Assembly (NCBI RefSeq): GCF_000003815.2
Contig: NC_049994.1
Span: 18,361,598 to 18,400,223, forward strand
Reading direction: 5' to 3'
Source of the DNA: Branchiostoma floridae
Lineage: Eukaryota; Chordata; Leptocardii; Amphioxiformes; Branchiostomatidae
Length of the DNA: 38,626 nucleotides
Positions 1 through 10,499 of this stretch are shown piece by piece (the first letter of the stretch is position 1; each line of letters opens with the position of its first letter). The notes under the pieces are model-generated. The model was not told the origin of the DNA, did not search any database, and worked only from the letters and a program-made list of their open reading frames with translations. Both the position numbers and the translations under genes were made by a program.

Positions 1-141
1 TTGCATTCAAACTTAAACTTAAAGATAACTATAGGATTGACAAAAAGAAATTGACTTTATTTGTACCTTTAACTTTTGACCTATTCAATATTACATCTGA
101 TTCAATACTAAAATTGTGTTTGTAACATTTCCATGAAGCAG

Positions 142-210
142 CCAACCAGAAACAGGGCAGGACAATATAATTGCAGTTGGAGCATTTGAGGAAGAAAGAA
201 TAACAGACAG
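142..210 (+). CDS. Exon A1, PETG linker module
   Basis: A 69-nt exon lies between an AG at 140-141 and a GTTAGT donor at 211. In the frame fixed by its two paralogues it reads Q-PETGQDNIIAVGAFEEERITD-(R/S). It takes one base to finish a codon and leaves two (phase 2-2). Paralogues at 1991-2059 and 18019-18078 share the PETG start, the E/D-rich end and the flanking intron sequence. No known domain is recognised. It is probably a flexible acidic linker. The other two forward frames contain stops. Confidence 0.6.
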
Positions 211-480
211 GTTAGTAATGACTAATATATTTATGTGGAAGCATTGTGGTCTTACTGATCAAGGAGTAGCTATGCCCGTCCTGATGTGTTCTGTTCCTGT
301 TGGACTCAATAATTTTAAATAATACGGGTAGTACCCTTATGTACATGACTGTACAGTGGCAAGCATGTGGTCCTACTTTTTAAGGAGTACCTAAAACGTT
401 TGTCTATTACTAGTGACTGCAAAGTGACAAGATAGGTAAGTTACAGTCAAACGAATTTGTTCTATCATGATATTTTACAG

Positions 481-561
481 TGAAGAAACAGAAGCAGGAA
501 AGACAAACACTGCAGAAAGGGATCGAGATGATGAAGAAAAGAAACTCACCATCACAGAGAG
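481..561 (+). CDS. Exon B1, acidic linker module
   Basis: An 81-nt exon runs between TTTTACAG and GTGAGT. Joined to a preceding AG it reads SEETEAGKTNTAERDRDDEE and continues to ITE(R/S). Phase is 2-2. It is rich in Glu, Asp and Lys and is likely disordered. B2 and B3 share both splice sites and the following intron motif (gtgagtgatattttac). A second frame is also open (VKKQKQER...), but the substitutions between copies favour the SEETE frame. Confidence 0.6.
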
Positions 562-884
562 GTGAGTGATATTTTACAAATTGTATGAAGCATGACAGAC
601 AGACTAAGGTGTGTCTTAGGGGTGCAGTTTGTATTGACCAAACATTAATATTAATTTTATAGATAATATCATCATTGGCCATCCAAAATCCAAACTGCTC
701 CTGTGTGGCAATGAAATTTTCTCTACAAAACCTACGTGTGAGATGTAAGGTGAAAACTTCACTTTTACTTTTAGTGCCTGTCTAGCCATCATTGACCAGG
801 TCTGTCAAGAAAATCCAAAATGCTTCTGTGACTGGCAATAAAAGTATCCCTAAGAAAACCTATCCCATTACTTTTACTTTGCAG

Positions 885-989
885 TCAGGACAGCGACAAC
901 CTTAAGGAAGCTGCCTCCTCCCTTGGTAGGCCAGACCTGGACTCAGCAGAGCAGTCCATTTTTAGTGACAGTTTTATGGGTAGGCAGAG
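885..989 (+). CDS. Exon C1, half-TPR module, 3' end uncertain
   Basis: It starts after TTTGCAG and reads S-QDSDNLKEAASSLGRPDLDSAEQ, the same family as C2, C3 and Cfull. After the AEQ the sequence differs from all other copies. The phase-preserving donor at 990 (GTCTGA) is weak, and an alternative GTAGGC at 980 would change the phase. The copy may be decaying. The LDSAEQ helix matches the second-helix start of a TPR. Confidence 0.45.
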
Positions 990-1120
990 GTCTGATGAAG
1001 ACCATGAGTGCATGGGTACATGTATTCAATACATGATGGTCAATGGAGCCAAAACAGTATCCCAAAGCAATAACCTCCATCTTCATGGATATAATGAATT
1101 TGTTCTCTGTTATTCTACAG

Positions 1121-1198
1121 TGAAGAAACAGAAGCTGGAAAGACCAACATTGCAGAAGTTGATGGAACTGATGGAGAAAAGGAAGTCATCACAGAGAG
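1121..1198 (+). CDS. Exon B2, acidic linker module
   Basis: A 78-nt exon lies between TTCTACAG and GTGAGT. It reads SEETEAGKTNIAEVDGTDGE and then KEVITE(R/S), phase 2-2. It is closer to B3 than to B1 over the AEVDGTDGE segment. It follows C1 and precedes C2 with no A exon between, so the order here is A-B-C-B-C. This is evidence for a local B-C duplication. Confidence 0.6.
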
Positions 1199-1292
1199 GT
1201 GAGTGATATTTTACAATAGGCATAGCAAGCAGGTCTGTGACTGGCAATAAAAGTAGAATATCTATTAGTAAGCCAATACTTTTACTTTGCAG

Positions 1293-1376
1293 TCAGGACA
1301 GCGACCACCTTAAGGAAGGTGACTCCCTTGCTAAGACAGACCTGGACTCAGCGAAGCAGCGTGATACATGTGAGAG
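1293..1376 (+). CDS. Exon C2, half-TPR module
   Basis: An 84-nt exon runs from TTTGCAG to a GTAAGG donor, phase 2-2. It reads S-QDSDHLKEGDSLAKTDLDSA and ends KQRDTCE(R/S). Compared with Cfull it has the first helix and the start of the second but lacks the HFAAALKTVHV part. The upstream intron keeps the motif gtgactggcaataaaagta seen before other C copies. Confidence 0.6.
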
Positions 1377-1437
1377 GTAAGGGGAGAACTTCAATTTTAC
1401 TTTTGGTGCCAATCTTGGGTACCTGACCCATCAAGAT

Positions 1438-1735
1438 AAATGAATGAATGAAGACCTTTATTGTACAATTACATACCCACCGGGTTCAGTACAGGTCACA
1501 ACAAGTGATACAATGATAACAATGAATCTACACTACTCAAGAATCGTATTCTACTGCATACATTTGGCTTCTTCTCGTTTCTTTGTGATATTGAAAATGT
1601 AAGAACAGAATGTTTTATAAGTAAAGGTTTGTCTAGATTCATAAGGAATATAAATTTGTCTATATTATATACTGTTGTATGAAGTGGGAGAACATGGGTT
1701 CTATTAGTCTGTTTGTGATGAGGGTAAACATATTA
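1438..1735 (-). mobile_element. LINE 3' tail, CR1/L2-like, minus strand
   Basis: Read on the minus strand, the segment ends in AATAAAGGTCTTCATTCATT, which is a 3' end followed by a short (ATTC)n repeat as in CR1/L2-type LINE tails. No ORF remains. It sits in the intron after C2, close to the place where the paralogous introns carry other insertions. The 5' limit of about 1735 is approximate: the intron sequence shared with the other units resumes near there. Confidence 0.4.
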
Positions 1736-1990
1736 TGTACTAGGGAATTACTTAGTACTGCAAACACTTGAGTGAGCCCACAATGTCATGATATCATAAC
1801 TTTACCTGACCACATATGAGAACAAACTGCACTTCAGATCTTGACAGAACTTAGCAGGGTATGGATAATATTATGCCCTCCCAAATTTTATGATTCAACA
1901 CATATGTAGAATTTACACAACCTGAAGTGAACTCACTCTTGCAGAATATATTGTTGAAATTTTGTTGTTTGTAACAATTGCATGAAGCAG

Positions 1991-2059
1991 CCAACCAGAA
2001 ACAGGGCTGACAAAGACTGTTGGTCCAGGAGTAATTGATGGAGAACAACTAACAGACAG
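1991..2059 (+). CDS. Exon A2, PETG linker module
   Basis: A 69-nt exon between CATGAAGCAG and GTTAGG, phase 2-2. It reads Q-PETGLTKTVGPGVIDGEQLTD-(R/S). It is the same length as A1 and has the same acceptor context. It starts the second unit (A2-B3-C3-D1). Confidence 0.62.
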
Positions 2060-2168
2060 GTTAGGAATATCCTTTTTGTAGGAAGTGATGATGGTTTTAC
2101 TGATCAAAGAAACTACAATATATGTAAGGCCATGTAAGGCCACATGTAAGGCCACAGCAAGTAGTCAT

Positions 2169-2220
2169 AGATTTATGGATGACACCCTCTGCAGATTAAT
2201 GAGAGATGGGTAAAAAAAAG
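2169..2220 (-). repeat. Interspersed repeat tail (GGATGTCATCC family)
   Basis: The segment TTTATGGATGACACCCTCTG belongs to a short family also seen at 6735-6835, 11305-11400, 12240-12350 and 18180-18270. Copies occur in both orientations. They look like the 3' tail of a SINE/LINE and are decayed. Confidence 0.4.
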
Positions 2221-2394
2221 ATCATCGCAATTCATCAAGTTTCTCAAGAAGTTTGACTGTTAACACAATCATATATCATGACATAAAAATGTGCAGATCC
2301 ACAGCAAACAGCTGGGAGGCCACAAATTACCCCACAGTCATTAAGTATCTCTATCTTCATAGAGGTAATGAATTTGTTCTACGTTATTTCACAG

Positions 2395-2475
2395 TGAAGA
2401 AACAGAAGCAGGAAAGACTAACACTGCAGAAGTTGATGGAACTGATGGAGAAAAGAAACTCATCATCACAGAGAG
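2395..2475 (+). CDS. Exon B3, acidic linker module
   Basis: An 81-nt exon between TTTCACAG and a GTAAGT donor, phase 2-2. It reads SEETEAGKTNTAEVDGTDGE, then KKLIITE(R/S). It has the strongest splice sites of the B copies. The donor-side intron (gtaagtaatattttac) matches B1, B2 and B4. Confidence 0.65.
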
Positions 2476-2662
2476 GTAAGTAATATTTTACAACATATGA
2501 AGCAGGTGTGTGTAACAGGTTATTTGTGTTGAACAAAATGTCTATTAAAGTCAACCGTCATTGACCATATCTTTCACCAACATCCAAAATGTTTTTGTGA
2601 CTGGCAATAAAAGTATTCACTTCTCTTACTACAAAACCTTACCCTTTGTTTACTTTCCACAG

Positions 2663-2740
2663 TGACCACCTTAAGGAAGGTGACTCCTCCCTTGCTAGGG
2701 CAAACCTGGACTCAGCAGAGCAGCAAGATACGTGTGAGAG
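2663..2740 (+). CDS. Exon C3, half-TPR module
   Basis: A 78-nt exon from TTTCCACAG to GTAAGT, phase 2-2. It reads S-DHLKEGDSSLARANLDSAEQ and then QDTCE(R/S). It matches Cfull closely up to SAEQ and then switches to the short QDTCE ending. Its phase-2 end joins exon D1 as arginine (AG plus A). Confidence 0.65.
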
Positions 2741-2791
2741 GTAAGTGGTAAAATTCAAATTCCAGTTTTAGTACTGGTCATAGGGTACCTT

Positions 2792-3463
2792 CAGGGGTGC
2801 CTAAGCATTTGCACGAACCCTATGAAATCCGTACGAATATTATGTGATTCACACGAATCACTATGCGAAAACGCACGAATATTATGTGATTCACACGAAT
2901 CACTATGCGAAAACGCACGAATATTATGTGATTCACACGAATCACTATGCGAAAACGCACGAATATTATGAAATTCGCACGAATCACTATGCAAAAACGC
3001 ACGAATATTATGAAATTTGCACGAATCACTATGTGATACACACGAACCTTATGAGATTTGCACGAACCTTATGCGGAATTGCACAATCACTGCCCAGGAC
3101 ACGTGACAGACGGAGCGGGATTTTCAAGATGGCACCGCTTCGATCTTCGGCGACGGAAAATACGATAAAACACGCCGAAAAACAGTAGCTCACAGGCTAT
3201 CAATTACGTCTTCGTGGTGGTATATGTTCATTCCATGCCTTGAAACATAAATATCACGGGTAGAAACGATCAAAATCACGCCTTCTCCCGGCCGCCGCGG
3301 TTTTGCATAAGGTTCATGCAAATCTCCAGATAAGGTTCGTGTGTATCACATAGTGATTCGTGCGAATTTCATAATATTCGTGCGTTTCCGCATAGTGATT
3401 CGTGCGCATCACGTAATATTCGTCCGAATTTCATAGGGTTCGTGCAAATGCTTAGGCACCCCT
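2792..3463. mobile_element. Palindromic non-autonomous DNA transposon
   Basis: The element begins CAGGGGTGCCTAAGCATTTG and ends with its inverse, and the inverted ends extend for about 50 bp with two mismatches. Both sides carry ACCTT, and the paralogous intron after C2 has an uninterrupted GGGTACCT...ATCAAGATAAA, so ACCTT looks like a 5-bp target duplication. The CAGGGG end resembles hAT elements, but those make 8-bp duplications, so I do not assign a superfamily. The middle (about 3080-3300) is unique and has no transposase. Confidence 0.75.
2833..3044. repeat. 42-bp tandem array inside the palindromic element
   Basis: About five units begin ACGAATATTATG at 2833, 2875, 2917, 2959 and 3001, exactly 42 bp apart. 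Units contain CACGAATCACTATGCG. Inverted single units recur at about 3330-3430 in the other arm. Because 42 is a multiple of three, several frames stay open on both strands. Confidence 0.9.
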
Positions 3464-3799
3464 GACCTTGTCTGATCAAGATAAACATAATATAGTGGGT
3501 GTATGATGATTTTCTACATACTAGCTAGTAGGAACCATACTGCAAATACTTGAGCCAAGATGTATCAGTGCACTACTGAGCACATGCAACAACAAACTGC
3601 AACAGTAAGCAGGGAGAATTGCGCTACTTCAGATGATGTTTGAGGTGCTTGATGCCCTAGTTACTGCTAACTGCTAGAAAATGTTCAGGTTTCTAAATGA
3701 AGTTTATTCATTAATAGACATATCCAGAATGTGCCAATCTAAATTATACAAACTATGGAAACTTACTCTTTCTATTTGAATTCTTCTATCATGCAATAG

Positions 3800-4529
3800 A
3801 AATGAAACCGGGACAATGTCTGATGTCAAGACAAACAGCCAGGCAAACAAGCCACAGGACATGGAGTTGTTCACAAAGATTCAAAGCAGTCGAGAAGAGC
3901 GTTATAGACAGGCACTGAGAGAAGCCATTCTTTCCATGGATACCCGTATGGAGGCAAGAGCTCTTCAAGACATAGGTAACTTGCGCCTGAAGAAAGGCAA
4001 GCTCAGGAAAGATCCAGCAGAGTTTGACAAGGCTGCTGCCCTGTATGCTGCTGCCCTACTGCGCTGCACAGATCCAGACATGGGACAAACACTGGAACAT
4101 CGAATCAGCTACATGGAGAAACTCTCCAGACAACTTCTACAGGGGTACACTCCACAGTATCAGTTGCCAAATGACTATATATATGTATTGAGTGCATCAA
4201 GCAATGTCTTGAGGGTGGAGGCTCATGAACACTCTGTCAATATTATCTTTAAATCCAAGCAAAATAAAGAAGACATTTTCACAGAAATGTTGGTTGCGGC
4301 AATCACAACTAGGCACAAGTTCATGGAGCTTGAGGCTCTGAAATGGCTTGGTGATCTTTACCTGGAGGAAGGCAAGACAACCCCTGATGCATCCCAATCC
4401 CAGTTCTCCAAAGCAGCTACCATGTACAACAAGGCCCTGACAATGTGTGACAAGTCTGACACAGATATGGTACAGACACTGCACCATCGACTCTCGGTCA
4501 CAGAAGAGATCAGGGAAGCAATGAGCAGG
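3800..4529 (+). CDS. Exon D1, two-TPR exon
   Basis: A 730-nt exon follows ATGCAATAG and ends at AGG before GTTAGT, phase 2-0, giving 243 codons after the shared first one. The frame runs RNETGTMSDVKTNSQ. Numbered from the ATG at 3816, TPR 1 is about residues 44-84 (ALQDIGNLRLKKG ... FDKAAALYAAALLRC) and TPR 2 about 172-212 (EALKWLGDLYLEEG ... FSKAATMYNKALTMC). TPRs are helix-turn-helix protein-binding repeats. No membrane segment is seen. Its paralogue is D2 (18777-19482), nearly identical in the first TPR and divergent between the TPRs. The in-frame ATG could serve as a start, but the open frame and splice phase upstream argue for an internal exon. It can join E in frame, but not A3 or D2. 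Without splicing the frame stops at 4562. Confidence 0.8.
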
Positions 4530-4914
4530 GTTAGTGGTTTTACTTTAATGCTACAAGCTTGATTTTATGGATATTAAAGCTGACTAATCTCTAATCCACA
4601 AAATGTATTTCAATTTTGAACAATTGAAATTACGTAATATTCTTGATTAAAGTACACACTTTTTGCACTTTTCAAAATCGGAAATGTGTTGCAAGTCATT
4701 CCCTATAAGTCGGTTGCAACATGAGCTTGGAATGGTTTATATAATACCAAAAGATGCATGAAATAAATGTTTGCTCAAGAAGGTATAATATATAGTGTAG
4801 TACTTGAATAAAAGAATATGTTTCGTTGGGATGTTAATTATACAAAGCAGTCAAAACTGACTAAGAGATCATCTTGCCTGAGGAAGTCAAGATGCCGAGT
4901 CGAGTCAGACGGCA

Positions 4915-5238
4915 CATGGCCGCAAATAATGGCCATGGCCGCAAATAATGGCCATGTGCAGAGCTAGCCTGCTTAGCCTGGGTAACATCCGATTTCTACC
5001 GGGGCTCCCTACACTCGCTATCCTAAGACGTATTCCTGCACTCGCTACCCTAAAACGTATCCCTGCACTCGCTACCCTGAAACGTATCCCTGCACTCGCT
5101 ACCCTAAAATGTATCCCTGCACTCGCTACCCTGAAACGTATCCCTGCACTCGCTACCCTAAAATGTATCCCTGCACTCGCTACCCTAAAAAGTATTAGGG
5201 TAGCGAGCCCTGGTAGAAATCGGATGGTACCCAGGCTA
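4915..5238. mobile_element. MITE with 27-bp minisatellite
   Basis: From 4974 to 5238 the ends are inverted copies of TAGCCTGGGTA(A/C)CATCCG followed by ATTTCTACC. Between them are seven 27-bp units containing ACTCGCTACCCTAAAACGT, starting at 5013 and then every 27 bp to 5175, and one inverted partial copy near 5196-5207. A separate 19-bp direct repeat (CATGGCCGCAAATAATGGC) lies just outside at 4915-4956. Open frames here (ALATLKRIP repeated) come from the 27-bp period and are not genes. The superfamily is unknown. Confidence 0.7.
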
Positions 5239-5260
5239 GAGCCCGTTAGTGCTGTTGCCA

Positions 5261-6470
5261 AATATTCCCTACTACAGACTCCCTTTACTCTAAATTTTGC
5301 CTAACCAGCTCAGGTAACTATCAGACCCTTGCAGATAATCACTGCGTCTTCTTGAGCCTGTGGGGATATCATTTTTGGATTATAACAAGCGCGTAAATTG
5401 CAATTTTCTACCGGTCTGTCCAAATGGCACTGGTGGTCGAAGGTCACTGGGACATGTACAGCCTACTTTGGTATGGGTGGAAATATTTTTGAGCTTGTTT
5501 TCTCCAAGCATCTATTGTAAAAATGTACCTAGTATTAGGTGTGATTCGAATAGAAGACAATATGTAAACATATTTATACCTAAGAGATTAATATGCATTT
5601 TGGAAAAAGTAGGCCTTCATGTTCTGTTGCAACAACCCAGTTTCCCCCGTTACTAGTGAAATATCCCAAGTAAATAACTAACATGCATTTTCCTGCAAAG
5701 GGGCGCGTGTGACATTATTGTCTTCAGGAAAGACGATCGGGAAAGCAAAATCGTGCTTTCCTATAAAAGAGAGGAAGGTGGTGCTACTGGTCTTGGAATG
5801 ATGCAGATCTATTTAATATGTTGTTTTAGGTTGCAACATGTCTTGAATGAACGAATTATACCTATAACTGCGCTCCCGAAATTTGAGCATGGTTCCATGG
5901 ACGACCCACTAGTTTGCAGAGGCACTGCCGGCAGGAAAATGGGACATTTTTATAAACTTAAGCCAGGACTTTGTATATAAATCCATAATTTAAGCAGAAT
6001 TATCCAAAGATTTAGAAAAGAAACACTATAAATTTGAATTCATCGCACTGAAAATGTGATCAAGATTGGTGGAGAAGGGGTGTGTACTTTATTCACTGAC
6101 ACGCTCCTTCACAGCGTCGTAATAAATTGTCTTGTTCCACTGAATATGCCTGTGTGAGTATAAAAAGAAAAAAAACAGACCTGAAAAAAATCAGAGGAAC
6201 AGGTTTCGCCATTTACAAAATAGACACACTATGTCGGCAGGCATTTTGGCTCTTACCGGGGGCCAAGAAGACAACAAGAGCGAAGTCACTTTTTTTTAGT
6301 AGAGTTTATAATTATAGTCAATTGTACCAACCTTCTACAGTCAAAGGTACAGAGACAGTTTTTAAAAGGATTTATTACATGGAGATGGGATTTTGAAATG
6401 CAAGTGGGAGTCCAATAATCCACCAAACAGATTCTTTTGTAGCAAAATTGACCAATTACCATTGTTTTGA
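5261..6470. other. No gene recognised
   Basis: AT-rich sequence with several short unrelated open frames of about 75-98 codons, none with a recognisable motif or good splice context. I see no paralogous exon module and no clear transposon end. Confidence 0.4.
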
Positions 6471-6479
6471 GTGTTGCCA

Positions 6480-6835
6480 GTTCTCAGGTCCAGGTTCAGG
6501 TCCAGGCCTAGAAATTATCCTCTGGACCTGAATTTTCTGTACTGGAACCTCCCCCTACCAACAGAATTTTTTTTTTTCTTTCTGTCCTTTCACATCTTAT
6601 TCTTTGACTTTAGATTTATTTTGGCATTCTATGGCATTAGTTACCTGTTTTCTGATACCTTTTTTCAATCTACGGAATATTTGTGCTCATTTTACAGCTG
6701 CTTTGCACAATTTATTGTGTGGTCGAAAACTTCTTTTTTTTGTGGAAACGGCCGGAAATTGGTGCGAGCGCGGATGTCATCCATATAATCAAATCAACAT
6801 GGCCTAAGGCTCAATAAAGATGATGCTGAAAAAAA
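6480..6835 (+). repeat. Interspersed retroelement-like repeat
   Basis: It begins with CAGGTCCAGG-type direct repeats, passes through T-rich stretches, and ends with GCGCGGATGTCATCCATATA followed by AATAAAGATGATG and an A-rich run. The last part matches the repeat tail at 12240-12350. The A-rich end suggests a SINE or LINE 3' end on this strand. No protein motif is seen. Confidence 0.45.
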
Positions 6836-8413
6836 ACAAAAACAACTCCATGGGGACGTGAATGTAGATTCGCTGCCGTGCCAAACTCCCTTCCGTGACA
6901 TAAGGTCTCATAACACAGTATTTATCCGCGACCCCCGTCCCCAAAAGTAGGTCGGGTTAAAATAGTGCACCGCTGTACTTGCAAAGGCCGTTAACGGTAG
7001 TTATTCTCCCGTGCACAACAGCGAGGTGGAAACTGTGGTGAATGGTAGAGGAATATATCGGTGTTGATACTGTATAAGTTGGATTACGTTGCTTCCTCGG
7101 CCGGCAGGAATTTGTGCCTTGATGCTGTTATTGGCACTTCCTGTTCGTCGCCAGGAGTGCAGTTCCATGACCTCCGCTGAGGGTCAAATCAAAGTGTCTT
7201 TTATACAAAAACGAGCAGGCATATCTATGCTCATTTTCAGATATTTTGTAAATTGTATTTGCACCCTACTGTAGGTTTTGAGTCGTCGAACCACCTCACT
7301 TTGGGGTCCTTAACCATGTAAATACCCATAGGACTGGTGAAAAACTGTGTTCTGAGACCATGAATTCCCCTCTCGGCAATCTAGAAGCCTTAGGGTAATC
7401 TTAACACCCTCACAGCACCACCATATTAGGTACATTTTGAAGTTCCCTTTGATAGAACGTATCGCCATTGTGGCAACATTTTACCCCTGAAATAGTTAAC
7501 TTTCGTCTTGTTTTAGCCACGATAGCTGTAGAAAATACCAACGTTAGCTAACTAGGGTACAGTCACACGTATAGAAACGCACACAAGGGTCACACAACTA
7601 ACGATTTGCTAAGGTAATTGAGACAAACACAAAACAAAACAAAATGACAGCTGTGGATTCCATATAGTTTTATTTGTGGATTGGTTATGCCCACAATCTA
7701 AACCTACATATGGCTTCTTCACGGAGCTGGGTACGAGCGTGATTCACTGACATGTTTCTTCATTTAATACGTTTCAGCTTCCCCGAATTGCCCCAAATCA
7801 GAGTATGTACTTTTAATAATTGGGGTGCATACATTAATCAAGAATATAGTATATACACTGTCAGTAATATATGCATGGGCCCAGAAATAATATGCATTCT
7901 AGTAGGAAATATGTCAGATCAAAGAGAAACGTTTTGTTGTCATTTCCTACCTTCTTTATTTCACAATATTATTCATTGACATTTTTTTTGCACATCTCAA
8001 TTCTAAGCCTTCACAGAAGAAATTACAAATTTTCAAATTAATTCAACAAAGATTGAATGGCATAGGAGATGCATAAATTATTAAGCTTTTCTGGATTAGA
8101 ATTGCTTATGTGTGGGTCCTTTTTTAATACTGCCTAGTAGTTGATCACAAATAAATCCAAATATTCTGACTCCGAGGTAACGATTTTGAAGATGCATGAA
8201 GATTATACAATTCATATTCTTGTGTCTTCAGTACCCCAAACATTTTATTTTTATAATACCGTGACAATGCATTGTATGTACATGTAGCGAGAAGGGGGTT
8301 TTGTACATGGCAGAAGCAGAAGAAAAATGTTTGTGGTGATTTTGAGTTCACGGTGAAGCGGCCACTGCGAAAACCGCAACATAAAACCTCCGAAAAAGTT
8401 TTTGTATTTACAG
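6836..8413. other. No gene recognised
   Basis: No coding exon, paralogous module or transposon terminus could be supported here. Short frames lack motifs. A CAAAA-rich run lies near 7627-7643. Confidence 0.4.
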
Positions 8414-8793
8414 CAGGGTTGTAGCCAGCCTGAAATCATTTTCAGTCCCCTTGATTTTGAATGGGCATCCTATCGAGCACCGAAGGCATGGCGTGAAGTT
8501 GCCTGCCGTCATTTCTAGGGGGTCTGGGTCCCAGAAAATTTTTAAGTTAAGACCCCCTGAAACACTTAGTCTATTTCCTGCATTTTGAGGTGCAAATTTT
8601 GCTTGTAGACTAAGCTGTTCACTCGCATCTGTTTTGTTGAAGAAGAACACATGGGTTTCAGTTTTTTTTATATCTTTACATATCAATTTTTGTCTGTCCC
8701 AGGGGACGGAATGGGGAAAACTTTTTTCAGTCCCCAGCTGCAAAATTCCTTCAAAGGACTGAAAGACATCTGCAGGTGCTGGCTACAACCCTG
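8414..8793. mobile_element. hAT-type MITE with 8-bp target duplication
   Basis: Perfect 16-bp inverted ends (CAGGGTTGTAGCCAGC at 8414-8429, inverse at 8778-8793) are flanked on both sides by ATTTACAG (8406-8413 and 8794-8801). An 8-bp duplication and a CAGGG start are hallmarks of hAT elements. The 380-bp interior holds no transposase. It includes a GGGGGTCTGGGTCCC ... ATTTCCTGCATTTT module also found at 28430-28890 and 34300-34960. Confidence 0.88.
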
Positions 8794-8801
8794 ATTTACA
8801 G

Positions 8802-9778
8802 TGACTGTCACTGTATCAAAGAGACTCAATTACTGCACCCAAACAACTGTAGTCTTCTAAGAGAGGCAGTTAAAGTGGGGTGGGCTTCTAAAAGCACAAT
8901 TTAGTGAGACTGCAATGATTTGAAATTCCCCTGATTTTTCTGGCCTCAGGGAATGTGCCACTGTATTGTGCCCCTTCTGATCCCGTCCTAAAATAATGCT
9001 TATTTTCACACTCTGGCTTTATTGCACATTCAAGTATACTAAGCCGTTTTATTGCACACCTAATTTGCCAGCCTACATGTATTTTGTGCAATTATCCGGC
9101 GTGTACAATAATGTTATCCAACTGAACCATATACTCACGTTACAGCTTACTAAGCACTGTGACACGCCAACGATTACGGGTCACCCCAGAGTAGTGCCCT
9201 GTGTAATGCTGGGACAGTTTTGACTGCCAACTGACTATGGTAATAACACTGCATGAAAACCCTAATTTCCATGTGTTTCAAGGGACTTACACACCTGTGA
9301 AATGTTCTGTGTCCAGAATGTGTACATGACTTTCCTGGTTCGGCGTGTAATGTCCTTGTTTTTTTCTTACATACCTGGACTCGCGCTTGTACAGGAATTT
9401 CTAGGACCCTTACACCAGACGTGTAGGGGAAATAGGCAGACAAAGGCCTGGCAGCGCCTATTCTCAAAGCCAAGCTTGGGTCGCGGGTTATTACTGTTTA
9501 CCGGCAACTACTACCCCTGCAACCCAACCTAGGCTATGCTTGGACAATTAATAAGCAATGAGGTTTACATTTTAAACACAAAATAAGGGGGAGTGTAGGG
9601 GGTATTGAATGATTGGCAGAACAAAGTGGAAAAAATACGACTATGAAAAGAAACGGCATTCTCATTTTTAGGAATTACGCCAAGGTCAGAAAAAAGGTCT
9701 ATAAAATATTTAAAAAAAGCAATCATAATGAATGAAGCTGTGCTTTGTATGGGCTGACATTTTCAACTTATTTGGAAA
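8802..9778. other. No gene recognised
   Basis: Nothing beyond short unremarkable open frames. No family exon, transposase or RT motif was seen. Confidence 0.35.
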
Positions 9779-9815
9779 TCCTGCGGTCGGCACGTATGGA
9801 GCGCCGACCGCAGGA
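9779..9815. repeat. Perfect 13-bp-stem hairpin
   Basis: TCCTGCGGTCGGC (9779-9791) is followed after 11 bases by its exact inverse (9803-9815). The GC-rich stem stands out from AT-rich surroundings. It may be part of a decayed mobile element. No U-run follows, and I do not call it a terminator. Confidence 0.7.
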
Positions 9816-10499
9816 ACTCTTGGGGCCCAAGCGGGCCATTCATTGTCATTTCTACATGATGGAAAAAATAAATAGGGATAGATCTTGGCTTCTAAATAGG
9901 AAAGCATGTCTTAAAACAAGATCACCATTTTCATTACATAAACAGCAGTTTGTTAGTCGGATGTGTATTGCATTGTCTAGCACAGACAAAGGTCACAAAC
10001 GCCCAGCGTTCATTGTGACTTTGAATCATTCTTATTTTCTTCTTTCATCATTTTGCACTCACACTGAGATTCTGTTTCACCTTACATAAATCTGAACTGC
10101 TGCAATAGACTTCTGCGTGTATCGCGATAAAAAAAATAGTTGCTAGGAAAATAAACGAACCAAAGAAGTTTAATTTGGAAATTCGCAAACTATTCATGTA
10201 CGATGTTTTTATAGCTGCAAATACAAAGTGGCAGTGCCGCGTAATAGCGAGGAAGTTAAATTGAAACCACGCTGGACATAGGACTGCGATCTGATCTAGG
10301 GGTAGCTTTTTGTCAAAAGAATGGAAAGAACACGGGACAAAATACTGTCCATTTTCTTGGTCACCGCCTGTAACTTTGCCTACTGTCGACGCACATTCAT
10401 TTTGAAGACATTTCGTACGGCGCAATGCGCCCCCACAAACAGAATAACATTGCAACAGCCTTCATCACTCTGCTCACACCAACTGCGCTCACTCCCTCT

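Noticed and set aside
481-561. EAGKTN in exon B as a P-loop
   Set aside because: It lacks the GxxxxGK[ST] spacing, and the exon is too short and acidic for an NTPase core.
976-1206. Open frame reading VKKQKLER... through exon B2 and its twin at 2253-2483
   Set aside because: It reads through intron sequence and uses the non-favoured frame of exon B. Substitutions between copies are silent in the SEETE frame instead.
2791-3188. Repeated-peptide open frames (HTNHYAKTHEYY and minus-strand partners)
   Set aside because: They arise from the 42-bp array inside a transposon. Several frames on both strands are open only because 42 is divisible by three.
2787-3468. Assignment of the palindromic element to hAT
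   Set aside because: The ends look like CAGGGG, but the flanks match for only five bases, not eight.
3816-4562. D1 as a stand-alone 248-residue protein
   Set aside because: The frame and splice phase continue upstream of the ATG, the GT donor at 4530 is good, and the paralogue D2 has the same borders.
4905-5304. Open frames with ALATLKRIP and RVASAGIRF repeats
   Set aside because: A product of the 27-bp minisatellite in a MITE; no independent coding evidence.
10048-10455. 135-codon minus-strand open frame
   Set aside because: No recognisable motif, no splice context, and overlapping a plain AT-rich stretch.
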